Assembly (NCBI GenBank): GCA_016793265.1
Contig: JAEUHT010000300.1
Location: 1-64,000 of the forward strand
Direction: 5' to 3'
Length of the DNA stretch: 64,000 nucleotides
Source of the DNA: Planctomycetota bacterium
GTDB taxonomy: Bacteria > Planctomycetota > UBA1135 > UBA2386
Part shown: positions 8,836-17,022 of the stretch, piece by piece
Layout of the letters: each line of letters starts with the position of its first letter
How positions within the stretch are numbered: position 1 is the first letter of the stretch
Notes under the pieces: model-generated
Seen by the model: only the letters and a program-made list of their open reading frames with translations
What the model was told of the DNA's origin: nothing
Database searches by the model: none
Program-made: the position numbers and the translations under genes

Positions 8836-10115
8836 TCGACGTCGTACTCTACTTCCAGGTGCACCAGCCGTATCGCCTGCGGCCGTGGTTGCCGAAGGAC
8901 CGCATCACGAGGACCGACTACTTCGACCACGGCCTCGACCGCCTCGTGCTCGACCGCGTCGTCGAACGCTGCTACTTGCCGATGAACCGCCTGCTGCTGG
9001 AGGCGATCGACCGCAGCGACGGCGAGTTCCGCTGCGCGTTCTCGCTGTCGGGCACCGTGCTGCAGCAGCTGCGCGACTGGGCGCCCCAGGCGCTCGACAG
9101 CTTCGTCGCGCTGGCCGACACCGGCAATGTCGAGTTCTTGTGCGAGACCAGCCACCACAGCCTCGCCGCTGTCGCAGATGCCGACGAGTTCGTGGCCCAG
9201 GTCGGGATCCAGCGCGACGTGGTCGAGGACCTGTTCGGCACGCCGACGACGTTCCGCAACACCGAGCTGATCCTCGACAACACGATCTGCGCCGCGGTCG
9301 AAGGGCTCGGCTTCGAGGCGATGCTCGGCGAAGGCGTCGATCGCCTGCTCGGCTGGCGCTCGCCGCAGGTGCCGTATCGCCCGAAGGGCTGCCGCCGGCT
9401 CAAGCTGCTGTTGCGCAGCTACTCGTTGTCCGACGACATCTCGTTCCGATTCTCGAATCGGCAGTGGCCCTCGTTCCCGCTGTTTGCCGATACGTACGCG
9501 GGCTGGCTCCACGCGGCGCCGCCCCCGGCCCAGTTCCTCGGGCTCTTCATGGACTACGAGACCTTCGGCGAACACCAGGCGGCGGCGACCGGCATCTTCG
9601 AGTTCATGCGCCACCTGCCCGAGCAGGTGCTGCAGGAGCCGGGGTTCCGCTTCCGCACGCCGGCGCAGGTCGCCGCCGAACGCGAAGCCGCGTTCGAGCT
9701 CGACGTGCCGACGCCGGTGTCGTGGGCCGACGCCGAACGCGACCTCGGCGCCTGGCTCGGCAACCCGATGCAGCAGGCGGCGCAGCAGGCGATCTACGCA
9801 CTGCGCGCCGACGTGCTGGCGACCGGTGACGCCGGGCTGATCGCGGCGTGGCGCAAGCTCACGACCTCGGACCACGTCTACTACGCCGGCACGCCGCGCC
9901 ACGGCGACGGCGAAGTGCACGCCTACTTCAGCCCGCACCGTTCGCCGCACGCGGCGTTCGTGGCGTTGATGACGGCGCTCGACGACCTGCGGCAGAAGGT
10001 CGAGCGGCGGCGGCGGGCCCGGCAGCAGGGGCAGCCGCAGCAGCAGCAGAAGCAGCAGCAGCCGACGCGGGGCGCCGCCCGTGCCGCGTCGAACCAGGAA
10101 ACCATCAGGCAGTGA
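8832..10115 (+). CDS. GH57 family alpha-glucan hydrolase/transferase
   Basis: 427 residues; the GTG start at 8832 overlaps the debranching-enzyme stop. VLYFQVHQPYRLRPW is the GH57 region 1 His motif; TTFRNTELILDNTI carries the nucleophile (Glu145) and LFMDYETFGEHQ the acid/base (Asp241), both intact. GH57 enzymes of this length act as alpha-amylases, 4-alpha-glucanotransferases or branching enzymes; YSLSDDISFRFSNRQWP fits the amylase-like subgroup. No separate GH13 glgB is seen here, so a branching role is possible but unproven. The C-terminal tail (from about 390) is Gln-rich low complexity, absent from most relatives. Confidence 0.9.
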   Translation: MIDVVLYFQVHQPYRLRPWLPKDRITRTDYFDHGLDRLVLDRVVERCYLPMNRLLLEAIDRSDGEFRCAFSLSGTVLQQLRDWAPQALDSFVALADTGNVEFLCETSHHSLAAVADADEFVAQVGIQRDVVEDLFGTPTTFRNTELILDNTICAAVEGLGFEAMLGEGVDRLLGWRSPQVPYRPKGCRRLKLLLRSYSLSDDISFRFSNRQWPSFPLFADTYAGWLHAAPPPAQFLGLFMDYETFGEHQAAATGIFEFMRHLPEQVLQEPGFRFRTPAQVAAEREAAFELDVPTPVSWADAERDLGAWLGNPMQQAAQQAIYALRADVLATGDAGLIAAWRKLTTSDHVYYAGTPRHGDGEVHAYFSPHRSPHAAFVALMTALDDLRQKVERRRRARQQGQPQQQQKQQQPTRGAARAASNQETIRQ

Positions 10116-10117
10116 CC

Positions 10118-13100
10118 ATGTCGGAGCGACCGTACCAACTGTTCGAGCTGAGCTGGGAAGTGTGCAACAAGGTCGGCGGCATCCATACGGTGCTGTCGAG
10201 CAAGGCGGTCACCGCCGTGGAGCGCTTCGGCGACGACTACATCACCGTCGGGCCGCAGCAGCTCGGCGGCACCGGCCACCAGGCGCCGTTCGACGAGGAG
10301 CCGGGCTTCGAGCACTTCATCCAGGCGTGCCGCCAGATCGGCGTGCCGGTGCGGGTCGGCCGCTGGCGCATTCCCGGCCGCCCACGCTGCATCCTGGTCG
10401 GCTTCTCCGGCCTCTACGAGCAGAAGGACGGCATCCTGGCCGGGCTCTGGGAGCGGCACAAGGTCGACTCCATCGCCGGCGACTGGGACTACACCGAGCC
10501 GGTCTTGTTCTCGATCGCGGCGGCGATGGTGATCGAGCGCTGGTGGGACGAGTTCCTGGCTCCGTTCCACCGCCGCGCCGTGGTGCAGGCGCACGAGTGG
10601 ATGACCGGCGCCTCGCTGCTGTGGCTGCAGGAGCGCATCCCGAGCCTCGGCACCGTGTTCACCACGCACGCGACGATGCTCGGCCGCGCCCTGGCCTCGC
10701 TCGGCATCACCGCCGATCCGACCGCCGCCGACAACGGCCTCGGCGGCAAGAGCGCCGACGAACTGGCGCGCGCCCACGGCGTGCAGGCCAAACACTCGCT
10801 CGAAGGCGTTTGTGCGCGCAAGGCCGACGTGTTCACCACCGTCAGCGCCATCACCGCCGCCGAGGCCGAGCTGCTGCACAACTGCAAGGTGCACCAGCTG
10901 CTGCCGAACGGCATCGACCTCGACGTCGTCGACCACCTCGCCGCCGGCGATCGCAAGGCGACCCGCAAAGAGCTGGCGCGGGTGGCCGCGGCGGTGCTCG
11001 GCGAGGACGTCGCCGACGCCGCCTTCGTGGCCCTGGCCGGCCGCTATGAGTTCCACAACAAGGGCATCGAGCTGCTGCTCGACGCGCTGGCGAAGCTGAA
11101 GGACCAGCCGGGCCGCCGCATCGTCGCCTTCATCCTGGTGCCGGCCGGCAACTCCGGGGTGCGCGGCGAGGTGATGGAGCGGCTGGCCGGCGGCGCCGCC
11201 CACAGCGCGGCCAGCGGTCCGCTCGGCTACTGCACGCACAACCTGTTCGACGAAGAGAAGGACCCGGTGCACGCGCACTGCCGGCGCCTCGGCCTCGACA
11301 ACAAGGCCGGCTCGCGGGTCAAGGTGGTGCAGATCCCGATCTACCTGCGCCCGGACGACGGCCTGCTCAACCGCGAGTACGAGGCGGTGCTGGCGGCGAT
11401 GGACCTCGGCGCCTACCCGTCCTTCTACGAACCGTGGGGCTACACGCCGCAGGAGGCGCTCGCCGTCGGCATCCCGACCTTGACCACCGACCTCGCCGGC
11501 TTCGGCCGCTGGGCCAACAGCGCCGGGCTCGGGCCGCAGGACGGCATCACCGTGCTGAAGCGCGACCGGGTGCCGTACCCGGACGTGATCGCCGCCACCG
11601 CCGCGGCGCTCGACGGCCTCGTCGCCGCCGCCAACGGCGAGCCGCGGCAGCGCGACCGCTGCCGCGCCGCCGCCGGCCGCACGGCGTGGAAGGACCTGTT
11701 CGCCAACTACGTCGCCGCCTACGACAAGGCCAACGCCGCCGTCGAGGGGCGCAGCGTCTCGGGAGTGGTGCAGTTCCGGTTGCCAAAGCGCGCCCTGCCG
11801 TCGCTCGGCTCCGGCACGACGCCGCGGCTGTCGGCGTTCGAGGCGTCGGCGACGCTGCCGGCACCGTTGCGCGGCCTCGAACGGCTGGCGCGCAACTTCT
11901 GGTGGGTGTGGAACGAGGGCGTGCGCGGCCTGTTCGAGGACCTGGCGCCGGGCTTCGAGAAGAGCCACGAGTGTCCGATCGCGTTCCTGCAGGGCGTCAG
12001 CCTCGACGCCCTGGAGCACAAGGCGAAGGACCGCGACTACCTGCGCCGCCTGCAGGAGGTGCTGGCGCGCTTCGACGCCTACATGGCGGCGAAGCCGCGC
12101 TTGTGCGCGGTCGACGCCGGCGGCGCCGGGCCGCAGCTCTCCGCCGGCAATCCGATCGCCTACTTCTCGGCCGAGTTCGGCCTGCACCATTCGCTGCCGA
12201 TCTACAGCGGCGGCCTCGGCATCCTCGCCGGCGACCACCTGAAGTCGGCCAGTGATCTCGGCATCCCGCTGATCGCCGTCGGCCTGTTCTACCGCTTCGG
12301 CTACATGAGCCAGCAGCTGTCGAGCGACGGCCAGCAGGTCGCCGTCGACAAGGAGAACCGGCCGCAGAAGCTCGCGCTCGAGATCGTGCGCGCCGCCGAC
12401 GGTCGCCAGCTCGAGGTGTCGATCCCGCTGCCGGGCCGCGAGCTGTTCCTGCGCGCCTTCCGGGTCATGGTCGGCCGGGTGCCGCTGATCCTGCTCGACT
12501 CCAACCTGCCGCAGAACCGCCCCGAGGACCGCGACATCACGCGCAACCTCTACGGCGGCGACGTCGAGACGCGCATCCAGCAGGAGATCGTGCTCGGCCG
12601 CGGCGGCGTGCGCATGCTGCGGGCGCTGGAGGTGCGGCCGGCGGTCTACCACATGAACGAGGGCCACGCCGCGTTCCTGACCCTCGAGCGCACCAGCCGA
12701 TTGGTGCGCGGCGAGGGCCTGCCGTTCGAGGCGGCGCGTGAGTACGTGGCGCAGACGACGCTGTTCACGACCCACACGCCGGTGCCCGCCGGTCACGACC
12801 GCTTCGCCGAGGACCTGCTGCGCCGCTACTTCGGCGACGCCCAGGAATGGGTGGGCCTGCCGTGGGACCGGTTCTTCGGGCTCGGCCAGGCCGGCGGCGG
12901 CGGCAGCAGCGAGTTCAACATGACCTACCTGGCGATGAACTTCGCCGGCTTCGTCAACGGCGTCAGCAAGCTGCACGGCCTCGCCTCGCAGAAGCTGCTG
13001 CATGCGTTCTGGCCCGGCCTGCTCGAAGGTGAGGTGCCGGTGGCCTCGGTGACCAACGGCGTGCACCTGGCGACCTGGACCCAGCCCGGCATCGCCCGCC

Positions 13101-14365
13101 TGCTGCGCGAACGTGGCGAGGACGCGCTGCGGCCGGCCGACTTCGCGCGCGCCGAGGCGATCGACGACAAGGCGCTGTGGCGGCTGCGGCAGGTCAGCAA
13201 GGCGGTGATGCTGGAGCGTGTGCGTGGCCAGCTGACGCGCTCGTTCCACAACCGCGGCGACAGCCCGGTGGTGCTCAGCGCCATGCTCGCCGGCCTCGAC
13301 GAGAAGGCGCTCTACCTCGGCTTCGCGCGCCGCTTCGCGCCGTACAAGCGCGCCCACCTGCTGTTCTCCGATCCGGCGCGGTTGCAGAAGATCCTGACGC
13401 ACAAGGACCATCCGGTGCGCATCCTGGTCTCCGGCAAGGCGCACCCGCGCGACAAACTCGGCCAGGACATCCTGAAGTCGATCGTGCAGATCTCCCGCAG
13501 CCCGGACTTCATCGGCCGCGTGGTGTTCGTCGAGGACTACGACATGTCGGTGTCGCGCGCGCTGGTGCAGGGCGTCGCCGTCTGGGTCAACACGCCGCCG
13601 CGCAGGGAGGAGGCCAGCGGCACCTCGGGCATGAAGGCCGCAGCCAACGGTGTGCTGAACCTGTCGATCGCCGACGGCTGGTGGCCGGAGGCCGCCGACG
13701 GCGGCAACGGCTGGACGATCGGCGGTTCGCAGGTCTACGGCAACCACACCCTGCAGAACGAGGCCGACGCCACCGCCATCTACCGGTTGCTCGAAGAGGA
13801 GGTGGTGCCCGCCTACTTCTCACGCGACGGCCGCGACGTGCCGAGCGTGTGGGTCGAGATGATGAAGCACTGCCTCGCCTCGGTGCCGACCGTGTTCAAC
13901 ACCGACCGTATGGTCGGCGAGTACTTCACCGCGGCCTACCAGCCGCTGGCGCGCAACTACTTCGTGCAGCAGGCGGAGAAGAAGCAGCCGGCGCGCGCCG
14001 CGGCGAAGGAGTTCCTGCGCGTCAAGGCGGGCTTCGAGAAGCTGAAGATCGTCGCCGCCTCGACGGTGGAGATGCAGGACTTCAAGGTCGGCCAGCACCT
14101 CGACGTGCACATGGACCTCGACCTCGGCGCCCTGCTGCCGAACGACGTCATCGTCGAACTGGTCGTCTGCCGCGGCGAGGGCCCGGCCACCGAGACCACG
14201 GTGGTGCCGCTGCAGCACCGCGGGCCGAAGAGCGGCACCGTGCACGGCTGGGACGGCGGCTACCGCGTCGAACTGGCCGGGTACTACCAGCACGGCCTGC
14301 GCGTGCGCGTGCCCGGTAACGGCCGCCACGACGCCAAGGTGCGCGGGCTCGTGCTCTGGGCGTGA
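10118..14365 (+). CDS. fused GT3-type glycogen synthase and GT35 alpha-glucan phosphorylase
   Basis: 1415 residues with two complete enzymes in one chain. Residues about 5-555 are a GT3 (eukaryote/Bacteroidetes-type) glycogen synthase: SWEVCNKVGGIHTVLSSK near the start, FTTHATMLGR, LLPNGIDLD and YEPWGYTPQEALAVGIP (437-453; Glu438 is in the usual catalytic loop). From about 580 is an alpha-glucan phosphorylase with an N-terminal DUF3417-like region (LERLARNFWWVWNEGVRGLF), then AYFSAEFGLHHSLPIYSGG, FARRFAPYKRAHLLF and the pyridoxal-phosphate site EASGTSGMKAAANG (Lys1173). Synthesis and breakdown of glycogen would share one polypeptide. The frame is open throughout with no sign of a frameshift. 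It starts 2 bp after the GH57 stop; the start is set by MSERPYQLFELSWEV. Confidence 0.93.
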   Translation: MSERPYQLFELSWEVCNKVGGIHTVLSSKAVTAVERFGDDYITVGPQQLGGTGHQAPFDEEPGFEHFIQACRQIGVPVRVGRWRIPGRPRCILVGFSGLYEQKDGILAGLWERHKVDSIAGDWDYTEPVLFSIAAAMVIERWWDEFLAPFHRRAVVQAHEWMTGASLLWLQERIPSLGTVFTTHATMLGRALASLGITADPTAADNGLGGKSADELARAHGVQAKHSLEGVCARKADVFTTVSAITAAEAELLHNCKVHQLLPNGIDLDVVDHLAAGDRKATRKELARVAAAVLGEDVADAAFVALAGRYEFHNKGIELLLDALAKLKDQPGRRIVAFILVPAGNSGVRGEVMERLAGGAAHSAASGPLGYCTHNLFDEEKDPVHAHCRRLGLDNKAGSRVKVVQIPIYLRPDDGLLNREYEAVLAAMDLGAYPSFYEPWGYTPQEALAVGIPTLTTDLAGFGRWANSAGLGPQDGITVLKRDRVPYPDVIAATAAALDGLVAAANGEPRQRDRCRAAAGRTAWKDLFANYVAAYDKANAAVEGRSVSGVVQFRLPKRALPSLGSGTTPRLSAFEASATLPAPLRGLERLARNFWWVWNEGVRGLFEDLAPGFEKSHECPIAFLQGVSLDALEHKAKDRDYLRRLQEVLARFDAYMAAKPRLCAVDAGGAGPQLSAGNPIAYFSAEFGLHHSLPIYSGGLGILAGDHLKSASDLGIPLIAVGLFYRFGYMSQQLSSDGQQVAVDKENRPQKLALEIVRAADGRQLEVSIPLPGRELFLRAFRVMVGRVPLILLDSNLPQNRPEDRDITRNLYGGDVETRIQQEIVLGRGGVRMLRALEVRPAVYHMNEGHAAFLTLERTSRLVRGEGLPFEAAREYVAQTTLFTTHTPVPAGHDRFAEDLLRRYFGDAQEWVGLPWDRFFGLGQAGGGGSSEFNMTYLAMNFAGFVNGVSKLHGLASQKLLHAFWPGLLEGEVPVASVTNGVHLATWTQPGIARLLRERGEDALRPADFARAEAIDDKALWRLRQVSKAVMLERVRGQLTRSFHNRGDSPVVLSAMLAGLDEKALYLGFARRFAPYKRAHLLFSDPARLQKILTHKDHPVRILVSGKAHPRDKLGQDILKSIVQISRSPDFIGRVVFVEDYDMSVSRALVQGVAVWVNTPPRREEASGTSGMKAAANGVLNLSIADGWWPEAADGGNGWTIGGSQVYGNHTLQNEADATAIYRLLEEEVVPAYFSRDGRDVPSVWVEMMKHCLASVPTVFNTDRMVGEYFTAAYQPLARNYFVQQAEKKQPARAAAKEFLRVKAGFEKLKIVAASTVEMQDFKVGQHLDVHMDLDLGALLPNDVIVELVVCRGEGPATETTVVPLQHRGPKSGTVHGWDGGYRVELAGYYQHGLRVRVPGNGRHDAKVRGLVLWA

Positions 14366-14388
14366 TGGCGGCGTTAGGCCCAGAGACT

Positions 14389-14430
14389 CATGAGCCTCGC
14401 GAGGAGCGGTAGTCCCGCGAGGCGCTCATG
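14389..14430 (+). terminator. hairpin after the synthase-phosphorylase gene
   Basis: CATGAGCCTCGCG (14389-14401) pairs with CGCGAGGCGCTCATG (14416-14430), leaving a 2-nt bulge and a 14-nt loop. It sits 23 bp after the stop and just before the next promoter. No T tract follows, so it may slow or insulate transcription rather than be a classical terminator. Confidence 0.4.
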
Positions 14431-14433
14431 GGC

Positions 14434-14461
14434 TTGACTGGAGCAAGGGACTCGCTATGCT
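14434..14461 (+). promoter_or_regulatory. strong sigma-70-like promoter
   Basis: TTGACT (14434-14439), a 16-bp spacer and TATGCT (14456-14461). One of the two closest matches to consensus in the window. Predicted transcription start is near 14468, giving a leader of about 94 nt before the ATG at 14562 that contains the 15-bp repeats. Confidence 0.6.
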
Positions 14462-14489
14462 CTCAAGCAATGGGCGTTCCACTTCGGTC

Positions 14490-14539
14490 GCCCAGTTCGG
14501 GTCAGCCCAGTTCGGGTCGGCCCAGTTCGGGTCGGCCCA
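14490..14539 (+). repeat. 15-bp tandem repeat in a leader
   Basis: Three copies of GCCCAGTTCGGGTCG (14490-14504 with a final A, 14505-14519, 14520-14534) followed by GCCCA (14535-14539). It lies between the promoter and the Shine-Dalgarno site of the small secreted protein, so it is probably transcribed. Confidence 0.9.
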
Positions 14540-14547
14540 ATGGAAGT

Positions 14548-14553
14548 AGGAGG
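14548..14553 (+). promoter_or_regulatory. consensus Shine-Dalgarno site
   Basis: AGGAGG, 8 nt before the ATG at 14562. It fixes this start. Such a full match is unusual in this window, where many first genes lack a Shine-Dalgarno site. Confidence 0.75.
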
Positions 14554-14561
14554 CCTGACCC

Positions 14562-14915
14562 ATGAGCAATTTGCTCAAGAATGTTCTGACGCCCGCCTTG
14601 CTGGCTGGCAGCGTCGTGGCGCAGTTCTCGTGCCCAGACGACGGCTATCTTGCTGGTATCGCCAGCAATGTGTCGGGAACGACCGACAAGGTACTGACTC
14701 TGAACATCACGGGAGCTGACAAGGTGTTCACCCTCAACGTGCAGAGGAGGGTCGTCGATGGGGATGGAACGGTGTGGTGGGAGACCATCGAGTCCATTGC
14801 GTTCACCGCCAGCAACTGCCCGCCGGTGACGCTTCCTCCGGGGTGCCGCGCATCCATCGGGGATGAGCCTGACAGCAACTCCGACAGCGTTGATGGCACC
14901 GCAACCCTCAAGTAG
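14562..14915 (+). CDS. small secreted protein of unknown function
   Basis: 117 residues. A hydrophobic signal peptide (KNVLTPALLAGSVVAQ, cleavage probably after VVA or VAQ) is followed by a mature part of about 96 residues with three cysteines (24, 86, 95) and an internal near-repeat (KVLTLNIT at 43-50, KVFTLNVQ at 54-61). The C-terminal tail is acidic and Ser/Asp-rich. I do not recognise a family. Codon third positions are much less GC-biased than in the glycogen genes next door. A consensus promoter, tandem-repeat leader and perfect Shine-Dalgarno site precede it, which suggests high or specially controlled expression. Its 3' end overlaps the next gene by 53 bp. Confidence 0.72.
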   Translation: MSNLLKNVLTPALLAGSVVAQFSCPDDGYLAGIASNVSGTTDKVLTLNITGADKVFTLNVQRRVVDGDGTVWWETIESIAFTASNCPPVTLPPGCRASIGDEPDSNSDSVDGTATLK

Positions 14916-16953
14916 GCGGAGGCTGCGTCAGCTCTCTTGGCTGATACTCACCGCGGCAATCGTCGCGGTGACTGCTCGTCTCGTCGTCGACCCCGAGAGA
15001 GGCGCGCCAAGTGAAGCAGGGCCCCGGCATTCTAGCGGCAAGGAAGATCGGCGCCCCGATGCAGCGCCGAGCACCGAGGCGGTTGGCTCCTCGGCAGTGC
15101 GGACGGCCTTGGCGAGCGGTGAAGCCGCACCTTCGGCCAGCCTGTACTTCCTTGATCTCGGCACGGCTGCAGCGGTGCGTGAGCTTCCGGTCCGCCTGGC
15201 AGGGAGCGACGGGGTGTCGTTCGCCGGCGACACGGACCAATCCGGCGGCCTTGAGGTGCCCCCGGGGCACTGGACGATCCTCGGAGTGGGGGAGCACTAC
15301 GAACTGGCCTCTGCCGAGACGGATGCTGCGGAGGTCGATGCGGTGGGCGATCAGCAGCGGGTGGTTTGGGTCACGGAGGTTCTCGACTGTCGCATTCACG
15401 TGGTCACGTTGGGTGGCCAGCCGATTGCGGATGCCTGCGTGGCCTACCTGGCAGAAGGGCAGATGCGACCGCAGCGCGCGAGGACGGACATAGCCGGATG
15501 GGCAACTCTCGCGGCGGTGTCCCTATCCGGTTCTGGCATGGTGACTGTCTGGAGGCACGGTTTCGACGCAGTTAGCGTCTCGACCCACGCAATCGATCCG
15601 GCGACTCATGAAATGACGGTCACCATGTCGCAGGAACCTGCGGGTCGAGACCTCACGCTCGAGTGTGTGGATGACCGCGGGTTGCCGGCGACCGATGTGG
15701 ACGTGCACTGGAGAAGTGATGGACCCGGCAGGTCCTTCCTGTGGCTTGGATCGACGGACGATGCCGGACGCCTGTTTGTTGGCCCAATTGCTGGGCGATT
15801 ACCTGGGGAGCTGTGGTTTCGTGGCCCTGTCTCTCAGGCTCGCCTTCGCTTCGAGGACTGGCAGTCGTCGGAGCCGTTGCGGGTGCGCCTGTCGCGACCC
15901 GTGCGCGGCGCTCTGGTCCTGGACACGCGAGGCGTTCGGATCGACAGCGTGCAGGTGTTGGTCACCGACGCAAGTGCGGAAGGGGCAGCATCGGGGAAGG
16001 TGCGCATCGACGCCTGCAGTGGTCGGAGCACGGTTGTCGATGGGTGTGTTCCCCTCGATCTGCCCCGGGATCGGGAGGTCGAGATCCGTTGCAGCGCCAA
16101 CGACGGAAGGAGTGTCTATCGTCGATTCAAGGCGCTCGACCGGGACTGGCGTCTGCCATTGGCATTCGAGGCTGCCAGCGCTGGGTGCGCGGTCACGTTG
16201 ATTGCGCACAATGGCGCCATCGGGAAGGTGTTCAGTCGTGGGTGTGTAGTGCCGGCCGAGGTCGTCGGTGGAGCGGTGAAGGTTCACATTGGGCCGGGGC
16301 CCGTGAACTTCGAGGTGCAAGGCGCTGGTGATGCTGTCGCCAACCTCGCCTTCGATGGGCGGATCGACGCCGACTGCGTGATCGACGTGCGGTTCCCGTT
16401 GGAACAGTGGGTCGAGCTCGTGGTACGGGACACGAATGGGCGACCGATGCCCGACGTGAGGCTGAAGCTGGCGCGAACCACGAACCTGGATCGCACTGTC
16501 GTGCCTGGCACGTCGCTGCGGCAGTTTCTCGGCAGGAACAACATCGAGTGTTCCCCAGGGGCTGATGGTCGCGCCCGAGTCCGACTCGTGCAGGGAGAGT
16601 ACGGAGTCGCACTCAGCAACCTCACGGTGCGCGATCGTGTGCTGGATTGGACACCGACCTCGGGTGCCGCGTTCGTGGTACCCGGGCCCGCTCAGATCAT
16701 GGTGGTTGGCGCCCGTGCGCGGCGAGTGCTGCTGACATTGGACGCCGATGTCCGCCTGCCGGATCCGTGGTTCCTCTACGCCGAAGACGGCAACTTCCTG
16801 GGGGCGTACCATGGCCGCGTGAATGCCATGTGGTGCCCCGACGAAATGCAGGCCCGCGAGATCCGGGCGCCAAGTGGCCCGCCGCTGGTCCGGTTCGAGG
16901 TGCCGCCTGGCGTGCGCGAGTTGCTGGTTGCGGTGCGCGGCCTGCACCGCTGA
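14863..16953 (+). CDS. membrane-anchored protein with repeated beta-sandwich regions
   Basis: 696 residues. A basic N-terminus (SSRRRLRQ) and one membrane helix (about 25-42) suggest an N-in, C-out anchor with a large extracytoplasmic part. That part has several stretches such as PIADACVAYLAEGQ followed by DIAGWATLA, and MPDVRLKLARTT, which look like carboxypeptidase-regulatory or SpaA-like modules; the count is uncertain. No catalytic motif is visible. The start is uncertain: ATG 14863 overlaps the preceding gene by 53 bp, and the in-frame ATG at 14893 is also possible. Codon use resembles the small secreted gene and differs from the flanks, so the two may have arrived together. Confidence 0.65.
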   Translation: MSLTATPTALMAPQPSSRRRLRQLSWLILTAAIVAVTARLVVDPERGAPSEAGPRHSSGKEDRRPDAAPSTEAVGSSAVRTALASGEAAPSASLYFLDLGTAAAVRELPVRLAGSDGVSFAGDTDQSGGLEVPPGHWTILGVGEHYELASAETDAAEVDAVGDQQRVVWVTEVLDCRIHVVTLGGQPIADACVAYLAEGQMRPQRARTDIAGWATLAAVSLSGSGMVTVWRHGFDAVSVSTHAIDPATHEMTVTMSQEPAGRDLTLECVDDRGLPATDVDVHWRSDGPGRSFLWLGSTDDAGRLFVGPIAGRLPGELWFRGPVSQARLRFEDWQSSEPLRVRLSRPVRGALVLDTRGVRIDSVQVLVTDASAEGAASGKVRIDACSGRSTVVDGCVPLDLPRDREVEIRCSANDGRSVYRRFKALDRDWRLPLAFEAASAGCAVTLIAHNGAIGKVFSRGCVVPAEVVGGAVKVHIGPGPVNFEVQGAGDAVANLAFDGRIDADCVIDVRFPLEQWVELVVRDTNGRPMPDVRLKLARTTNLDRTVVPGTSLRQFLGRNNIECSPGADGRARVRLVQGEYGVALSNLTVRDRVLDWTPTSGAAFVVPGPAQIMVVGARARRVLLTLDADVRLPDPWFLYAEDGNFLGAYHGRVNAMWCPDEMQAREIRAPSGPPLVRFEVPPGVRELLVAVRGLHR

Positions 16954-16971
16954 CCGCAAGCGGCCGCAGTA

Positions 16972-17018
16972 CCTCGTGGCATCGACGGGCTCGCTGCGCT
17001 TCGATCGACACCACGAGG
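16972..17018. repeat. inverted repeat between genes
   Basis: CCTCGTGG (16972-16979) and CCACGAGG (17011-17018) are perfect inverted arms, with partly complementary inner sequence (ATCGA and TCGAT). It fills most of the 69-bp gap and ends 4 bp before the next ATG. It could be a bidirectional terminator or block ribosome access to the next start. Confidence 0.5.
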
Positions 17019-17022
17019 CCCC

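Noticed and set aside
9923-13747. A 1274-codon open frame opposite the synthase-phosphorylase gene
   Set aside because: Composition is Arg/Ala/Gln/His-rich with no motif, whereas the + strand frame has complete enzyme signatures.
14863-14915. Frameshift joining the small secreted protein and the following gene
   Set aside because: Each has its own N-terminal signal or membrane segment and a complete stop; a 53-bp overlap fits a normal start inside the previous gene.
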